Shown here one piece after another: positions 9,900 to 23,304 of a stretch of DNA of 64,000 nucleotides. Positions within the stretch are counted from its first letter, which is position 1. Each line of letters opens with the position of its first letter. Location of the stretch: positions 145,180,946-145,244,945 of the forward strand of contig NC_035449.2 of assembly GCF_002127325.2 (NCBI RefSeq), written 5' to 3'. Origin of the DNA: Helianthus annuus. Its lineage: Eukaryota; Streptophyta; Magnoliopsida; Asterales; Asteraceae. Position numbers and translations under genes: made by a program. Below the pieces are notes generated by a model, which saw only the letters and a program-made list of their open reading frames with translations, made no database searches and was not told the DNA's origin.

Positions 9900-10843
9900 C
9901 TAAATACCAAAACAAGTAAAAATTCGACAAACCATTGCAGATTGTTTCTCATCTTCATCCGCAACAGTACTCTCATCAACGCCAATAATGCCATCCGACA
10001 CCGAAAGAAGCTTCATACCATTCAGTTTTAACAGATATTTAAACCGTGTTTTATCAAAAGCTTTGGTATGTAAATCAGCTTTCTGTTCGTCAGTGTGGAT
10101 TTTCTCTATTCGTATCAACTTTTCTCGAAACAATCGCGAATAAAGTGATGACGAATTTCTATATGTTTAGTTTTAGCGTGATGTACTGGATTCTTTGTTA
10201 TATTAATTGCGGCCTCATTATCAACAAAAAGAGGTGTGTTAGGAAACTGCAAACCGTAGTCGCGCATCTGTTGCTGTATCCACAGGATCTGAGAGCAGCA
10301 ACTGCTAGCAGATATGTACTCCGCTTCACATGTAGATAGCGCCACAGACGTTTGTTTCTTACACTGCCAGGTAACCAATCTAGGTCCAAAGAACTGGCAT
10401 CCTGCAGTTGTTGATTTTGAATTGACTTTGCAGCATCCGAAATCCGAGTCGGAATACCCTTCGAGCATAAAATCGCCTGTTCTAGGATACCACAACCCCA
10501 ATGTAGGAGTTCCTTTCAGGTAGCGTAATATCCTCTTCACAATAATCATGTGCGAAGCTCTCGGGTTAGATTGATATCTTGCTGCGAGGCACGTTGGGTA
10601 CATGATATCAGGACGTGAAGCAGTTAAGTACATCAATGAACCTATCATGGATCGATAAAACGTTTCATCAGCCCTGTCTCCGGTGAGATCTGGGTGAATC
10701 CCATGATTTGTTGCTAGAGGGGTAGCAGCTGGAGTAGAACTTGACATTCCAAATTTCTCTAGAATATCATGCACGTACTTCGTCTGGTGAATGAAAATTC
10801 CCTCAGGTAGTTGTTCAACTTGTAGACCCAGAAAGAATTTCAT
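9900..10843 (-). pseudogene. Copia RT C-terminus and RNase H
   Basis: A 242-codon frame (10843-10115) carries the end of RT (FFLGLQVEQLPEGIFIHQTKY; YRSMIGSLMYLTASRPDI) and RNase H (YSDSDFGCCKVNSKSTTAGC; STCEAEYISASSC; FVDNEAAINI; TKHIEIRHHFIRDC). A frameshift near 10130 moves the last segment (IHTDEQKADLHTKAFDK) to a second frame ending at 9900. RNase H would remove the RNA template during reverse transcription. The frameshifts at both ends show that it is not functional. Confidence 0.85.
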
Positions 10844-11708
10844 TTCCCCCCATTGATGACATTTCGAATTTTTGCTTCATCACTAATTCGAAATCTTTGC
10901 ACAGATTCTCATTCGTCGACCCAAAGATTATATCGTCCACATAAATCTGAACTATCAAAAGATATCCGTCGACCTCTTTAGTGAAGAGAGTGGCATCCAC
11001 TTTTCCACGTATGAAGCTGTTGGCTAGTAGGTGTTGAGACAAAGTCTCGTACCAAGCTCTCGGGGCCTGGTGTAAACCATACAACGCTTTGTCCAATAAG
11101 TAGACCTTGTTCTTGTGGATCGGATCGGTAAAGCCCGGCGGCTGACCGACATAAACCTCCTCTTTAACCTTCCCATAAAGAAACGCTGATTTTACATCTA
11201 GCTGATAAACTTTGAAGTTCTTCCAAGACGCAAATGCAAGAAAAATTCTGATTGCCTCTAGTCGTGCCACAGGAGCGTACACTTTAGTAAAATCAATCCC
11301 CTCCTGTTGACTAAAGCCCTGAACAACGAGTCGAGCCTTGTTACGTACAACAACTCCTCGATCATCTCTCTTACACTTAAATACCCATTTTGTATTGATT
11401 TTCCTGTGACCATCCGGCAAATCCACTAGCTTCCACACACCTAACTTTTCAAACTGACTTAACTCTTCTTGCATCGTAATGACCCAAGAGTCTTCAGTAA
11501 GCGCCTCTTTGTAAGTTCTTGGTTCGATCTGCAAAATAAAACAACTCAATGAAAATTCAATTTGTAAAGGTGCTTCTTTAGAGTAAAAACATGTAAGGCC
11601 CTGGTCAATTTGACGTCTCGTGCGAACGCCTGCTTGCAATTCTCCTGTGATCAACTCCTCTGGATGGTATGAAAGAGTTCGCGGCATTACATCACTAGGA
11701 ACATCCAC
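10815..11708 (-). pseudogene. Copia reverse transcriptase, N-terminal part
   Basis: RVT_2-type RT with the expected landmarks: WVITMQEELSQFEKLGVWKLV, TKWVFKCKRDDRGVV, YAPVARLEAIR, QLDVKSAFLYGKVKEEVYV, QAPRAWYETL and the catalytic YVDDIIFG. The catalytic box is intact, but the frame shifts at about 10830 before the thumb region continues in the frame of 10115-10843. Upstream residues before about 11540 are diverged linker. Confidence 0.85.
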
Positions 11709-11885
11709 ATCGCCTTCCAGATTAGTAACATTTTGATTTGCACTTTATTCACCAATTTGGCTTGTTTGACTTAAATCCTGAATCTGCTCCCCCTCAGAAT
11801 CTGAATCTCCTCGATCAAATATCGGCATGTTCTCAGATTCTTGATTATCATTCTCAACCGTCTGATTATCTTGAGCAACATCATT

Positions 11886-13163
11886 CTATTGGACATCATC
11901 ATGTTCACCAGCATTACTCGGACCTGCTTCATCAACATTTGAAGTTTCCCGTGCTCGCCTTGAATACTCAGCTGCGAACCTTTGCTGTGACTCGTACTCA
12001 CGCAAAATATCCAATTCGTCAAAGAAATCTTCTTCTTCCTCTTGTTCTTCCATCATGTCAAATGAATCCCACAACTTGTCATAATGATATCGCCATGAAT
12101 CTCCTAGATTTCGTGGCGGCATAGTATAACCTTGACATTCAACATTTGCAGCTTCAATAATCCGCTTTTCACTTGGAACGAAGATACGTCGCGAAGGACT
12201 TGCATAACCAACAAATATACCCTCAATGCACTTCGGACCAAACTTTCCAAAAGGCTCTATAACAGTACAGGGTGACCCGAACGGTTCTAGATACTTCAAA
12301 TTCGGTTTGTGGTTATTGATCAGCTCAAAGCATGTTTTGTTGAACTTCTTGACAGTGAGAACTCTGTTGAGCGTATAGCATGCGGCGGAAACAGCTTCAG
12401 CCCAAAAATTTATTGGTAACTTTGAATCTGCGAGCATAGTTCTAGCCGTCTCGATTAGTGTCCGGTTTTTGCGTTCTGCGACTCCATTCTGCTGTGGAGT
12501 GTACGGAGCACTAAACTCATGCAAAATACCTTGTTCATCACAAAATTCTTCCATATTGTTGTTCTTGAATTCAGTACCATTATCACTTCGAATTCTTTTG
12601 ATACGCCTTTGGTACAGATTCTCAATCCTTTTGAACAACGCCATCAAACTGTCAAACGTTTCATCTTTCGTCTTTAAAAATGAAACCCACGAAAATCTGG
12701 AATAATCATCAGTAACCACAAGACAATATTTGTCTCCCGTAATACTCTTGACATTCACTGGACCAAACAAATCCATGTGAAGTCTCTCCAGGGGTCTTGA
12801 GACTGAATTGACTTGCTTTGTAGGGTGTGACTTTTTCTTCTGCTTGCCTTTAACACAGCTAATGCACTCCCCTTCCAGATGAAAACCTTTGACATGAACT
12901 CCTGTAACCAAATCATTGTGCACCAAATGATTCATTTTTCTAAGATGTATATGTCCCATTAGCCGGTGCCACAATCTCGATTCTTTTTCAGTTGCTCTGG
13001 ACACGAAACAATGAGCCTGACCCGTAGTTGTAGTCACTACGCTCATATCCAACACGTACAGATCATTAACTCTTGGTGCCCTCATGATAATCCATTCCTC
13101 AGGGATAACAAATCCTGGTTTCAAGATCAAACATTCTTTATCAGTGAAATGAGTGGTATACAT
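11886..13163 (-). pseudogene. Copia integrase
   Basis: Contains the HHCC zinc domain (LWHRLMGHIHLRKMNHL ... CISCVKGKQ), the rve catalytic core (LHMDLFGPV; RSDNGTEFKN; YTPQQNGVAERKNRTLIE; ARTMLADSKLPINFWAEAV) and an acidic Glu-rich C-terminal tail. The frame ends at 11886 and is offset from both the protease frame (overlap at 13127-13163) and the RT frame, so pol is broken on both sides. Integrase would insert the cDNA into the genome. Confidence 0.85.
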
Positions 13164-13414
13164 CCTGTCACAGATCTGCGAGTACTCAGCAGATTGTTCT
13201 CCAGCTCAGCAATGTAGTTAACTCTCTCAAACGTCACAATTCCGTCGGATAACGTTCCTTCACCAATAATCCTTCCTCCTTGATTACCCGCAAAACCAAC
13301 ATAACCTCCATTGATATTCTTCACATCATACAACAACGCAGTCTTCCCTGTCATATGTCGAGACGCTCCACTATCCATAATCCAGCGTGAGACTAATCTC
13401 GGAAGATCCTGCAC
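13127..13414 (-). pseudogene. Copia aspartic protease
   Basis: A 95-codon frame with the canonical active site WIMDSGASRHMTG and downstream Gly-rich flap (GRIIGEGTLSDG). It runs out of frame near LLSTRRSV, and the continuation is in the integrase frame starting about 13160. The active site is intact, unlike the related segment in the ARID element at 6990-7434. Confidence 0.85.
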
Positions 13415-13497
13415 ATATCATCAAAATGATTCAAACACTTCAATAAAGATGCCGATTCATGCTTCGCGATCAAGGATGCTCCGGCAATTCAAACTGC

Positions 13498-14550
13498 TTA
13501 GTCAAACATTGTGTCCACCCAAGCCTCATCAGTCTTGGGTGTAACCTTGGTACTTTTAACTCTCGCAACTTGAATTTTAAAGTTTTCAGCCTTCAGAGGT
13601 GGAAAATTTGCATCATATTCAATCTGAATTGAATCCTCAGAAGGTGAAATCTTTTTCTCAGTTTTAGGTTTCCAAACTTGTTGAGATAGTGCTACCCGTT
13701 TGTAAAATTTGTCATTTTTAGTTACCACTTTCTTTACGGGTTCATTTTTCACTTTGGTGCTGTCATTTTTCACACTCTTTTTCTCAACAGCCACTTGTGT
13801 TTTACCCTTCACCTCAACTTTCTTCTGTTGAATCTTCACAGTTTCAGTCTTGGGCTTCACGTTGGTACACTTTCGTGCAATGTAACCAACTTGATTACAT
13901 CTGAAGCATGTTCGAGTATCAACTACCCGACTTGTGCCTTCAGATTGAGACTGTGATGCTCTCTTCTCAAAGGATTCTTCATTCGATTTTGAAAAAATCT
14001 CTTTCTCTTCATCAGCAAGTGAACTCGAACTGTTCACAAAAACAAACCCGTTGTTTTTAACATTTCTTCTCTGATAATTCTTACCACCCTGATAACCACC
14101 CAACCAATTGTTTCGATTTTTGTTATTTTAAAAACATGGTGGAATAAAAGGTTTCTTGTAGTATAATTTGTCTTTTTCAAAATTCATTTGTCTCTTTGTT
14201 TGACTCAAACTGTTCACTTCTGACAATTCAACTTCGACCAACTTGAAAACATTTGATAACTTTTTCACATTCACATTCTCAATTGGAAACTCTGAATCCG
14301 AATACAACTTATCAGATCCCGACATCTTGTACATGACAAGAGTAGGTTCATCATTTAAGTTGTTTTTGGATTTTTGTTTCGGAATGTATTTGTCCAGAAA
14401 ACATCCATCATCTTCAGCTGAATCAGACATCAAAACACTTTCAGTTGTGCTCTTAACAATCTCTGTCTGAACACTATCATCAGATGATGTAAAAGTAACA
14501 TCAATATTCTCCGGAAGTTTGACTTCATTCTCTTCCTCGATTTCAACCAA
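13498..14550 (-). pseudogene. Sirevirus gag C-terminal region with second knuckle
   Basis: Two frames (14550-14128 and 14103-13498) separated by a stop. They are Lys/Val and Ser rich. The second contains CFRCNQVGYIARKC, a zinc-knuckle spacing with Tyr in place of the His. The region continues the long gag of the element. I see no other recognised motif. Confidence 0.65.
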
Positions 14551-16400
14551 CCCAGATTGCTTTTCGTATAATTTTCAAGAATTGGTGGTGGAACTTGATG
14601 AAAACCCACCCCAGTTCCATCTGAGTACACATCTTCGTCTGCTTTGTTTTTCCTGATGGGTTTGGGAACAATGTGTTGCAAAACAAAGTTTGCGGAGTTG
14701 TAACTGTTAAGCTTCAACTGGATTCGCTCATTTTCAATTTCAGCCTCTTGAACTTTAAGTTTCAGTTTAGCGATTTCATCTAGTTGTTCGTTGATTGATT
14801 CTTCTTTTAACCTAAGCACAGTTTTTAATTGAACATTTTCTTTATAAGTTTTACCATTTCGATCATCATTATCTTTCATTGTGTTTTTCAGCTTCTCAAA
14901 TTTTTTAGTGATTTGACGCTTTTCAAGAACTAACTTTTCATTTTCTTGTCTAATTCTTTCATGATCAGTTTTATCATTGTCAATTTTGTTAGTTAATTCT
15001 TTTATCCGTTCAGTTGAAGCTTTAACCATCTTGTCACGATCAAGATTTTGATCCTCAACGTTTCTGACTTTCGCTGTCAGATCATCAACCTTCTTTCCGT
15101 TGAGATACGTGACCGTATTACAAAATTTGCATTCTTTGATGCAATTTTTGCAATCAACATCCCCATTGACTTTCTTACCTGATTCAGTCGTTGACTTGTT
15201 TGAACTGAACTGGCTTTTAGACTCAGAGACAGATTTAGAATCTACCTCAATCGCCTTAGCTGCCAGCACCTGGTCAGCCATTTTTCCGAGATTTTCAGCA
15301 TTCAACTCCTGAGTAGTGTCAATGGTCCCAGTATCAAACTTCTTTGACTTCTCTTTCTCTTCTTTCTCCTTCTTCTCTTTCTCTTCTTTCTCCTTCTCGT
15401 CTCCAGTTCCCCACCATTTATTCTGCCAATAATCATCATCATCTTTTAACTCTTTGATTATGGCCTCTAAATCAAGAGTGTTATGGTCAATAGCAATGTT
15501 TCCATATAGATGAAGATAACACTCCCTATCTGGATCCCATCTATTTGCTCTCTTTGCTTCTGAAAAGATACCAGATATTCTGATCATTCTGTTTGTGGCC
15601 AACAACCTTCTGTAATTATACTTCTGTTCTTCAGTTCTGTTGTCTTTCCACGGAACAGGTTCATTCTTTGCCATGAAAGCGTAACCAACCGCATCTTCCT
15701 CCGGTAACAGTTCACTCCAGTCATAACCCTCATCATCATAAATCACCGCAAGAGCTCTAGATTTCTCTTTGTTTTCTTCAATCTGCTTCATTCTTGGCGG
15801 CTCCGATTTGTTTTGATGATATATCGCCTTCTTGTAATAATCTTCCCTGAACGGGTTCTCAGACTCATCAGCATATGCGTTTCTGCATTCACGTTTGAAG
15901 TGACCTTTCTGCTTACACTTGAAGCATGTCACCTTGGACTTGTCAAACCCCAACTTGGTAGATGGTCCACCAATTGACTTCCTGCCGGCTATTTCCATGA
16001 AACGCTGTGCTCGACGAACAACACTGGCCATGCACCACCTTATGTCGATCAGTTCCATTTCTTCAGGATCTATTTGATCATAATCTTCTTTCGTCAAGTT
16101 GGTGTTGCTGATCTTCCCAGCTACAAGGCTTTCATACGATTCCAAAACCGACGCTAGGAAAACCATCTGCTGCTTAGCCGACTCCTCGCTGAAATTCTGA
16201 GCATTCTTCATGTCTACAGCGATGTTGCAATGATACAAATTCTTTGCATCAGACTGGTTTGAATTTGATGAAGATCCACTGTGACAACCACTGTGATATC
16301 CACTGCTTTGACTTTCTTTGTTCGTTGTGGAGACATTCTCAGTAGAAAACGCAGTTTTGGGAGAATTGTTCTTTGGCATCATGCTCTTAGGATAATACAA
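14430..16400 (-). pseudogene. Sirevirus gag middle region with CCHC and coiled coil
   Basis: A 656-codon frame. Residues about 155-175 hold the canonical knuckle CFKCKQKGHFKREC. Residues about 330-355 are a Lys/Glu run, and about 455-575 form a long heptad-like Lys/Glu/Leu coiled coil. Long coiled-coil gag proteins are typical of Sireviruses. It overlaps the upstream gag frame by about 20 bp through a frameshift and loses frame near 14570. Confidence 0.75.
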
Positions 16401-17224
16401 ACCAAGTTCTGCTGGTACGATGAGTGATTGACTTTGTGTGTCTTCTTTAGTTCCAACTCGTGACTCTCAAGTTTCTCAATCAGCAAATCTATAGTCAACA
16501 CTTCTGGTGCCTTGATAGTATTTTTCAGCATCAGCGCATAATATCGCCAATCCATCTCGTCTGGCAACGAATCGAATAATTTGTCAACTAGCTCATCTTC
16601 AGGATAATTAATTCCATGTCTAGCTAGTTCCAGCTTCAGGTGCCCAAACCTCTCGATCATTTTTGAAACTGATTCATTCTTTAAACATCCAAACAGATCA
16701 AACTCTTTTCTAAGAAGTTCCTTTTTGTTTTTCACTATTTCTGTACTTCCTAAACATTTCTTTTCTAACTTTATCCAGAGATCTTTTGCACTAGAGTATT
16801 CGATCAACGAGATTATATCTTCACGAACAGATTGAAACAACAACGCCACACATTTCTGCTCAGCAACAAACGACTCTATCTCATCAGATGTTGATAAAGT
16901 TTCACCCTTTTTGCCTCCAGCATCGTATCCATTTTTGAGACTCTTCCAGCTCGGAAACGCAAAAGCCATCAACCAATCTTCGAATTTCTTTGCCCACCGA
17001 CTATACTCCTCTATAGCCATCAGCTTTGGTGGTTTGTTATAAGTTCCGAAAGCACTTTCAACTTCCAAAGCATCCGATAATTTCTTCTTTGCATTTGGCG
17101 GGTTCTCATTGTTGTTGCTTGTAGATGTATCATCTCCTGAATTTCCAGCAAATGCATACATGTCGCTAAACGGGTTCAAGAAAATGTCATCCATCTTGAA
17201 TGTACCTGAAAGATCAGCAAACAC
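16379..17224 (-). pseudogene. Sirevirus gag N-terminal capsid region
   Basis: A 281-codon frame from ATG at 17224, which is the first long frame after the PBS. It has the Copia gag (UBN2-like) pattern: RWAKKFEDWLMAF near residue 77, then SAKDLWIKLEKKCLG and a helical segment ending YALMLKNTIKAPEVLTIDLL. The frame is cut by a frameshift near 16390 and gag continues at 16400. Another upstream in-frame Met (residue 11) could be the real start. Confidence 0.8.
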
Positions 17225-17742
17225 TTAGAAAAATTTTCGAAATTTTGAAAAACTGTGATTTCGAGCGAATTTAGCAATTTCGAGCGAAATCAACAAGCAA
17301 TGTTGAGCGAAATCAGATCAGTATCTGATTACGAGCGAAATCAACAAAATGGTTCGAGCGAAATCAGTTTTTGATTGATTTCGAGCGAAATCAGCTATGT
17401 ACCACACGAGCGAAATCAGACTGTTATGATCTTATGAGCGAAATTAGGTATTTCGCTTCAAATGTCCAGGTTGTTTACGAGCGAAATTAACAATCTTCAA
17501 GCGAAACCTTCGATGTCCGTAGGAGCGAAATCAGGTTATTAGGTAGTTTTTACCATTTTTAAGCTGAATTTTAACCTGATTCTTTCTATGGTTTGTTAGT
17601 TCTATGTTTTACACGTTATACTCGAAATTCAGTCCATTTCAACCGTAGGAACCAGTTCAAATCAGAAAAGTATGAGAAGAAGTGAGTAGAAGTAAGAGAA
17701 TCTGATAGAATCAAGCTGTAGTAGTATGAACTCCTCGTCCTG
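17225..17742 (-). other. gag leader with GAGCGAAAT repeat array
   Basis: About ten copies of a GAGCGAAATCAR motif lie between 17260 and 17535 at irregular spacing, nearly all in one orientation. The same motif occurs in the LTR of this element in both orientations. No coding potential is supported. Confidence 0.7.
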
Positions 17743-17754
17743 AGCTTTGATACC
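17743..17754 (-). other. primer binding site of the first Sirevirus-like element
   Basis: Minus strand TGGTATCAAAGC, a one-base variant of the initiator-Met PBS, three bases inside the LTR. Confidence 0.8.
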
Positions 17755-17927
17755 ACTTGTTGGACCGTTGTATGACCCTAAATAGTCAGTTAAGGCAGTT
17801 CATCTTTGTGTACAAAGGCGGAATCAGTGTAAACAAAGTAACAACAGCTTTTCCTCTTTAATTCCTCTTTATATTACTGAAATCCAAGCTTTTACAATGT
17901 ATTCTGACAAAAATCCGGCAGCACTTC

Positions 17928-20151
17928 TGTCACACCCCAACCAATGGCGGAAACATCGGGATGAGACGAAGTGTGAAGATTGCTAGAGACATCATAACGC
18001 TATTTGTAACAATATTTAGAAAATCCAAATTTCATTTCATTTCATAACTTCAAATAGTCAACATTACAAGAAATTCAAATACAACAAGTTTAACTAAACA
18101 ACATGATAACATAACAAAATTTGATACAACATATTAAACCCTAACGTCTATATGTGTATCTAGGCATCAACGCTATTTCTTTTCTTAGCATCGTCCTCAT
18201 CAACCTGTAACATGTTTAAAATAATTCAATGCAAAAGCAAAGGCGAGTATACAAGTTTGGTACATACATAGCATAAGATAAAAATGTGAACAATTCCTCA
18301 TAGCAAGCATGCGATTCAAGATAAACATTAAATATGGCATGTGTATAACATATCAAACCAAGAAAACGCAACTTGCTCATGACATAACCAAAGTTTCAGT
18401 AGAGGCGGGTCGTTAATCCTATAGCGCTACATATGTCAAGGTTTGGCTCGTACGAAGTTAATGATAAGTTCAACACATAAGAATCACCCAAATTTAAAGT
18501 ATCAAGCCATCACATATACAAGCATTGTTATAGGAATGTTCGTGTGTTTAGACAAAAGTTCATGTGTAAGTTTCAATAGGTAAACATGTTACACCCCAAA
18601 AGTGGTAAAAGTAAAAGGGGAAAAGTACGAGTATACTCACAAAGTTTGCATATGTTTTCCGATTATCCAATTGTTGACGAGTTGATGAGGTTAGAAGGTT
18701 GAATGTGTAGGGTTAAAGTTCATGTATGCTTAGAGTCGAGATTCGGTATTTAAAAACAACATAAAAGTAAGATATGAGAATAGCATGTGGAAGTAATCAT
18801 CTTCAACCCATAACACTTGTATGACACTTGGTAACCACAAGGGTTATGATAATATTTTCATGAGTTGAACACCCATAAGAATCACAACAAGGTTTAGGTC
18901 TTAGGTGATGTTCTACTACTTTAACATATAAACATGAGTTCAACATTAAAGGTTCGAATGAGTGTATATATATATCTAGGTTAAGTACTACATATTATTT
19001 AGTCCAATAATTCAAGTAGGAGGTAGAAGATTAGAATCTTCATTTAGGCACCTCGTGTTATCATAGATGTCATGTATGGGGTAGGAAGGACATGCTTCCA
19101 TTTAGGAACCCCTTGAATGTTCACCACTTCACTTGGTGTAACAACAACCAAGGAGGGTCACGAACTAGGATTTGCACAATAACATAAACAACCTAACTAT
19201 TGAGAAATCATCAAATCATGTGAGGATTGTATGTAGGACAACCCAAGTTGTTCCATAATCACTCATGTATCAAAGGCTATGTTTGACATGATTTGTGGGT
19301 TGAAACCCTAAACAAAACACCAAGTTTATGAGGTTTAATCCTCTGATTTTAAATGTCTCAACCTTGTTTTTAAGCTTAACCAACCATGGGATAAGTTGTA
19401 AGCATTAGGACATAGGTATGAGATGTGTTGAACACAAGTTACATAGGTTTAAACAAGTTTTTGATGAACATAAAAACAAACAGAAAGTTTATGGACGATT
19501 TCGGGGCATTTCCAGGTCTGATTTCTCCAAGGAGAAGTCTAGGAATCGAACCCCATGATTATACAAGCAAGTAGGAAAAAGAATCGAGTGAATCGGATAA
19601 GAATTGAGTGAGTTATGCTCATTTTCGTGAAGGGTGTCAATCTACTCGAACCCTTGCTTTCAGCTACGGTTTGGTGGATGTTTTGTGAGTTTTTAGGGTT
19701 GCAAAAGTGGTAGGGAGGCTGGTTATAAGTGGTATTTATAGGGGGAAGGATTAGGGTTTCAATGGGTTGGGCTTTGGAAGTGTTTAGAAGGGGTTACACC
19801 TTGAAACTAGCCCACAAAACCCAACTATATGGGGCTGAATTTTGCTGAATTGGGCTGCCATATTTCTTTATTTTTTTTATTTTTTTAAAACATTATAATG
19901 AGTAATTTTGTTAATTAAGTTGTGTAATAATATGCAACAATGTTTCCCCTAACTTGTAACAAGGTGAAATATGAAATAAAACATGATTTAACTAGGTAAA
20001 AAGTGTAATGTACAAGTTTTATTTACGAAGCAAGTTCCGTATTTTACAACGATTACGATGAAAGAATGGTTATAAGAACACAAGATTTCCAAAGATAGAA
20101 TTTCACGTAAGGTTTCTAAATGTAGGATGTTTGAAAACGTAGGGCGTTACA
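17928..20151 (-). repeat. 3' LTR of the LARD-like element
   Basis: 2224 bp, aligned end to end with 23325-25549. No supported gene inside. Confidence 0.9.
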
Positions 20152-20166
20152 GTCTCCCCTCCTTTA
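20152..20166 (-). other. polypurine tract of the LARD-like element
   Basis: Plus-strand GTCTCCCCTCCTTTA abuts the LTR end; on the minus strand it is a purine run that would prime plus-strand synthesis. Confidence 0.75.
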
Positions 20167-23100
20167 GGAAATTTCGTCCCGAAATTTATTCAAGAGGAAG
20201 GCTTGAAAGAGTTTTTGGCATAAAGGTGATCATTAAGAATTGAAACTTGGGAAGTTTGAAAGTTTTGAAAAGTACCAAATTTTGGAGAACGTCAAGGTAG
20301 ATTTGCAAGGGGAAGTTTTTAAGGATAGTATAAAAAATCATACTTTCGTAAAACCTGTTTATTGAGAGGAACGAAAAGGTTTGTTACTTTAAATAAAGCA
20401 ATAGAGGTATACTAAGTATAGTTTCACAAGAATCAAGAATAGGGAGGCTATTTTATAGGTAACGAGGTAAGTTAGGACTCAAATGTTTAAACAAGCTGGA
20501 TTGCGAACGAGTTTTGTATAAAATAATACGAGTATAGAATGAACGAATGACTCTTAAAGAGTACAAGTATGTGAATAGCATAAGTGTTGGATAGATGACG
20601 TAGTGTGTTAAGGATGAAGTCTCGTCATGAATAATCGGATATAATGCGTTTGTGAGTTGCGTGAAGTTGTATTAGGTCCAAAAGGTCTGCAACACACTGA
20701 ATTTCTCATGGCACGTTTTACGAAAGTTTGGTAACATGGTGAAAACACTTATATATAGGAAGTACCAGCGGCGTATCCACCATGTTTTGACCACATTACG
20801 TCCGTTTCGTTACTTGGGGTCATGTTACGTTCCGTGTCTTACCATACACAGTAGTACACTCTATGGTTCTCATACGCCTATCACTATAATCCCGTGTGCA
20901 CCCGCGATTATACTGATTGTCGCATGATCCACATAGCGTGTACTAGTTATGTATGAATCAAGGTATACATGAATTTGAAAATAAGAATGTGTACGTAGAA
21001 GAATGTCGTATGTAAGCATGTTTATGTTTAAGCATGTATGGGACCCACGTAAGCGAATCCCTCGGATTACGCTCGCGTATAGGTACGAATGTACGAATCA
21101 TGAGTAAGTATGAAAGTATGAGCATAAGTTTAAGTATGAATACGCATGTATGTATGAGCATAAACATAAAACGTGTAAGTAGTATGTGTATGAGTACAAG
21201 CATAAAACGTATGAACTTAGGTGTAGGTATGAAAAATAAATATTGCGTATATGGTGTACGTTGAGACATTGCGGAGAAAAAAAAAGGTTAAGTATGTAGA
21301 TACGAACGATATAAATGATGTTATCGCGAGATATCGACTAAAATGTGTATGATGATGTGCATGTATAGTTGTTTAAACAAAACGTTGAGTTTGTCGAATC
21401 AAAATTAGATTGAGCTTGGTTTGAAAGGTAGAATATAGTTTGTATATGTAAAGGAACATAAAGTACTCATTGGTCATGCTTAACGTATTTTGTAATGATT
21501 GAAATGCTACTTTTGTTTAAAAAAAAGGAGTTCACGTATGTTGAAAATTGTCGGTCCCCATGAAGTCTTCTAGCCCACGTGTTTTGAAATTTGGATGACG
21601 AGTTAAGCGTTGTAGAGAAGGTTTTTTTTTTTTTTTTTAAATAACGGGTTTGTTTCATTTGCATCAAAACATGAAAATTTTGGACTTTGAAAGTTCTTGT
21701 GAAAACGTAGACCCTTAGAAAAGAAATTTAGTAAAAGGACTTAGTGATTGTTTAAAAAAAATAAATTTAACAAATGATTTATTGATGTTGAAAAGAGTAT
21801 TTGGTAAAACGATCATATAACATCCATGAGATCTTATAAGTAATTGAGAAAGGTTAGGTTGATTTCGATTAAGAATGGAAGTCTCTAGTATGATGTTATA
21901 ATGTGAGCGTATTTTGGTTAATAAGTCGGATATGAAGTTCATGGGCAAGAGATTCATTAGACCGATTAATTGATAGGTAGCATTTCATAAGGTTTTGAAA
22001 TTCGTGAAATAAAATGTTTTAAGACCTGATTAAGAATCTCGTGTATATGATTTGAGTGAAAATGGATGGTAGAATAAGAAGTACGCTTGATAAACAATGT
22101 ATTTTGAAATCGGTATAAGTAGGTATTTTGAATAATGATAAATGATTTAGGTATAAAACATGATCGGGTTTGCATAATAAAATATTTTGAAAGAGGAGTT
22201 TTGGTAACGATCACCTAAGTAAGGGAATCACCCCTAACTCGTTGGTGAGGTCGTTTTAGGGGAAGAGGGGTGGAGTCAATCGTCAAGGTAAGGAAGTCAC
22301 TCCAATCTCGATGATACATCTCCACTAGTTGTTACAAGGAATACGAATTTAAATTATATGAAAATCATGCATATATAAGTGTATCGAAAAGGTTCGATAT
22401 GTTGTGCGTATGAAAAGAGAAATCAAAGGTAAACTCGAGGTTGAAAGATTGCATCGTATAAAATGAACAATAGAAACACATGTTTGACCAAAGTTTGGAG
22501 TGTTCCAAACGGAACTTTGACTAACCAAAGTGGTCGAAAAGTCTTTTGAATTTGAGGAGCATGCTTTGGCCTAATAGGTAAAATACTCTCGCCGACAAGT
22601 CGGTTAACGGTATTTACCCTTCCGGTTACTACATGTCCCAAATCAATCGAAATTTCGAGACTTGGCGGGATTTAACAAAAATATCAAGGAGTGGAACTAA
22701 TCTACAAGGTGCGGGTTTCACCCCTAACTTGGCGATTTAGTATCCTAAGTGTGGTTGGTACTCGTCGGGTCAAAATTTGATTTCAACACTTTGACGAGGG
22801 TCTACTAGAATTCAAAAATTGAATTTCTCTATCAAGGTGAGGATTTCACTCCTAACTTGGTGGTGAATTTCGTGTAAGAAAAGAAAAGTAGAAGGATTGA
22901 GAGTCATTCACCAAATTGTGGGTTTCACGCCTATTTTGGTGAACTCGTCTCGTTCGTATAATATGAGTGATTTCGAGTTTAAGAAAAAAAATCGAGTAAA
23001 ATGCCTTGTAAAAAGGCGTATGTTAAAGGAAATAACGAACAAGTATAAGCACATAGAAGACATGTCGAGAATAACACACAAAGAATAGATCAATAAATCA

Positions 23101-23304
23101 AGTATCGACACATAATAAGACAAGTATTGACACATAAGAATAGCACGTCAAGTATTAACACTCAAGCGACATAAATGTTTAAAAAGTCAAAGCGAATAAG
23201 TGAGGAGTAAAGTAGCATGCAAGTAGTTTCAAGCAATACACAAGATAAAGCTCTAAAACTATAGACTAGGTTAAAGCATTCCTACTTTTCCTAATTCCCT
23301 ATAG
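20167..23304 (-). other. non-coding internal region of the LARD-like element
   Basis: About 3.1 kb. Only short frames occur, none resembling gag or pol. Between 20950 and 21260 it is rich in repeated GTATGA/CATAA words. From 22205 to 22950 a degenerate block of about 40 bp recurs about five times (near 22209, 22281, 22690, 22830, 22905), each centred on a GGATTTCACTCCTAA-like core flanked by CAAGGT and ACTTGG-like arms. Confidence 0.65.

Noticed and set aside
17260..17535. CRISPR-like array of short repeats
   Set aside because: Repeat unit is only about 12 bp, spacing is irregular and the context is a plant Copia leader.
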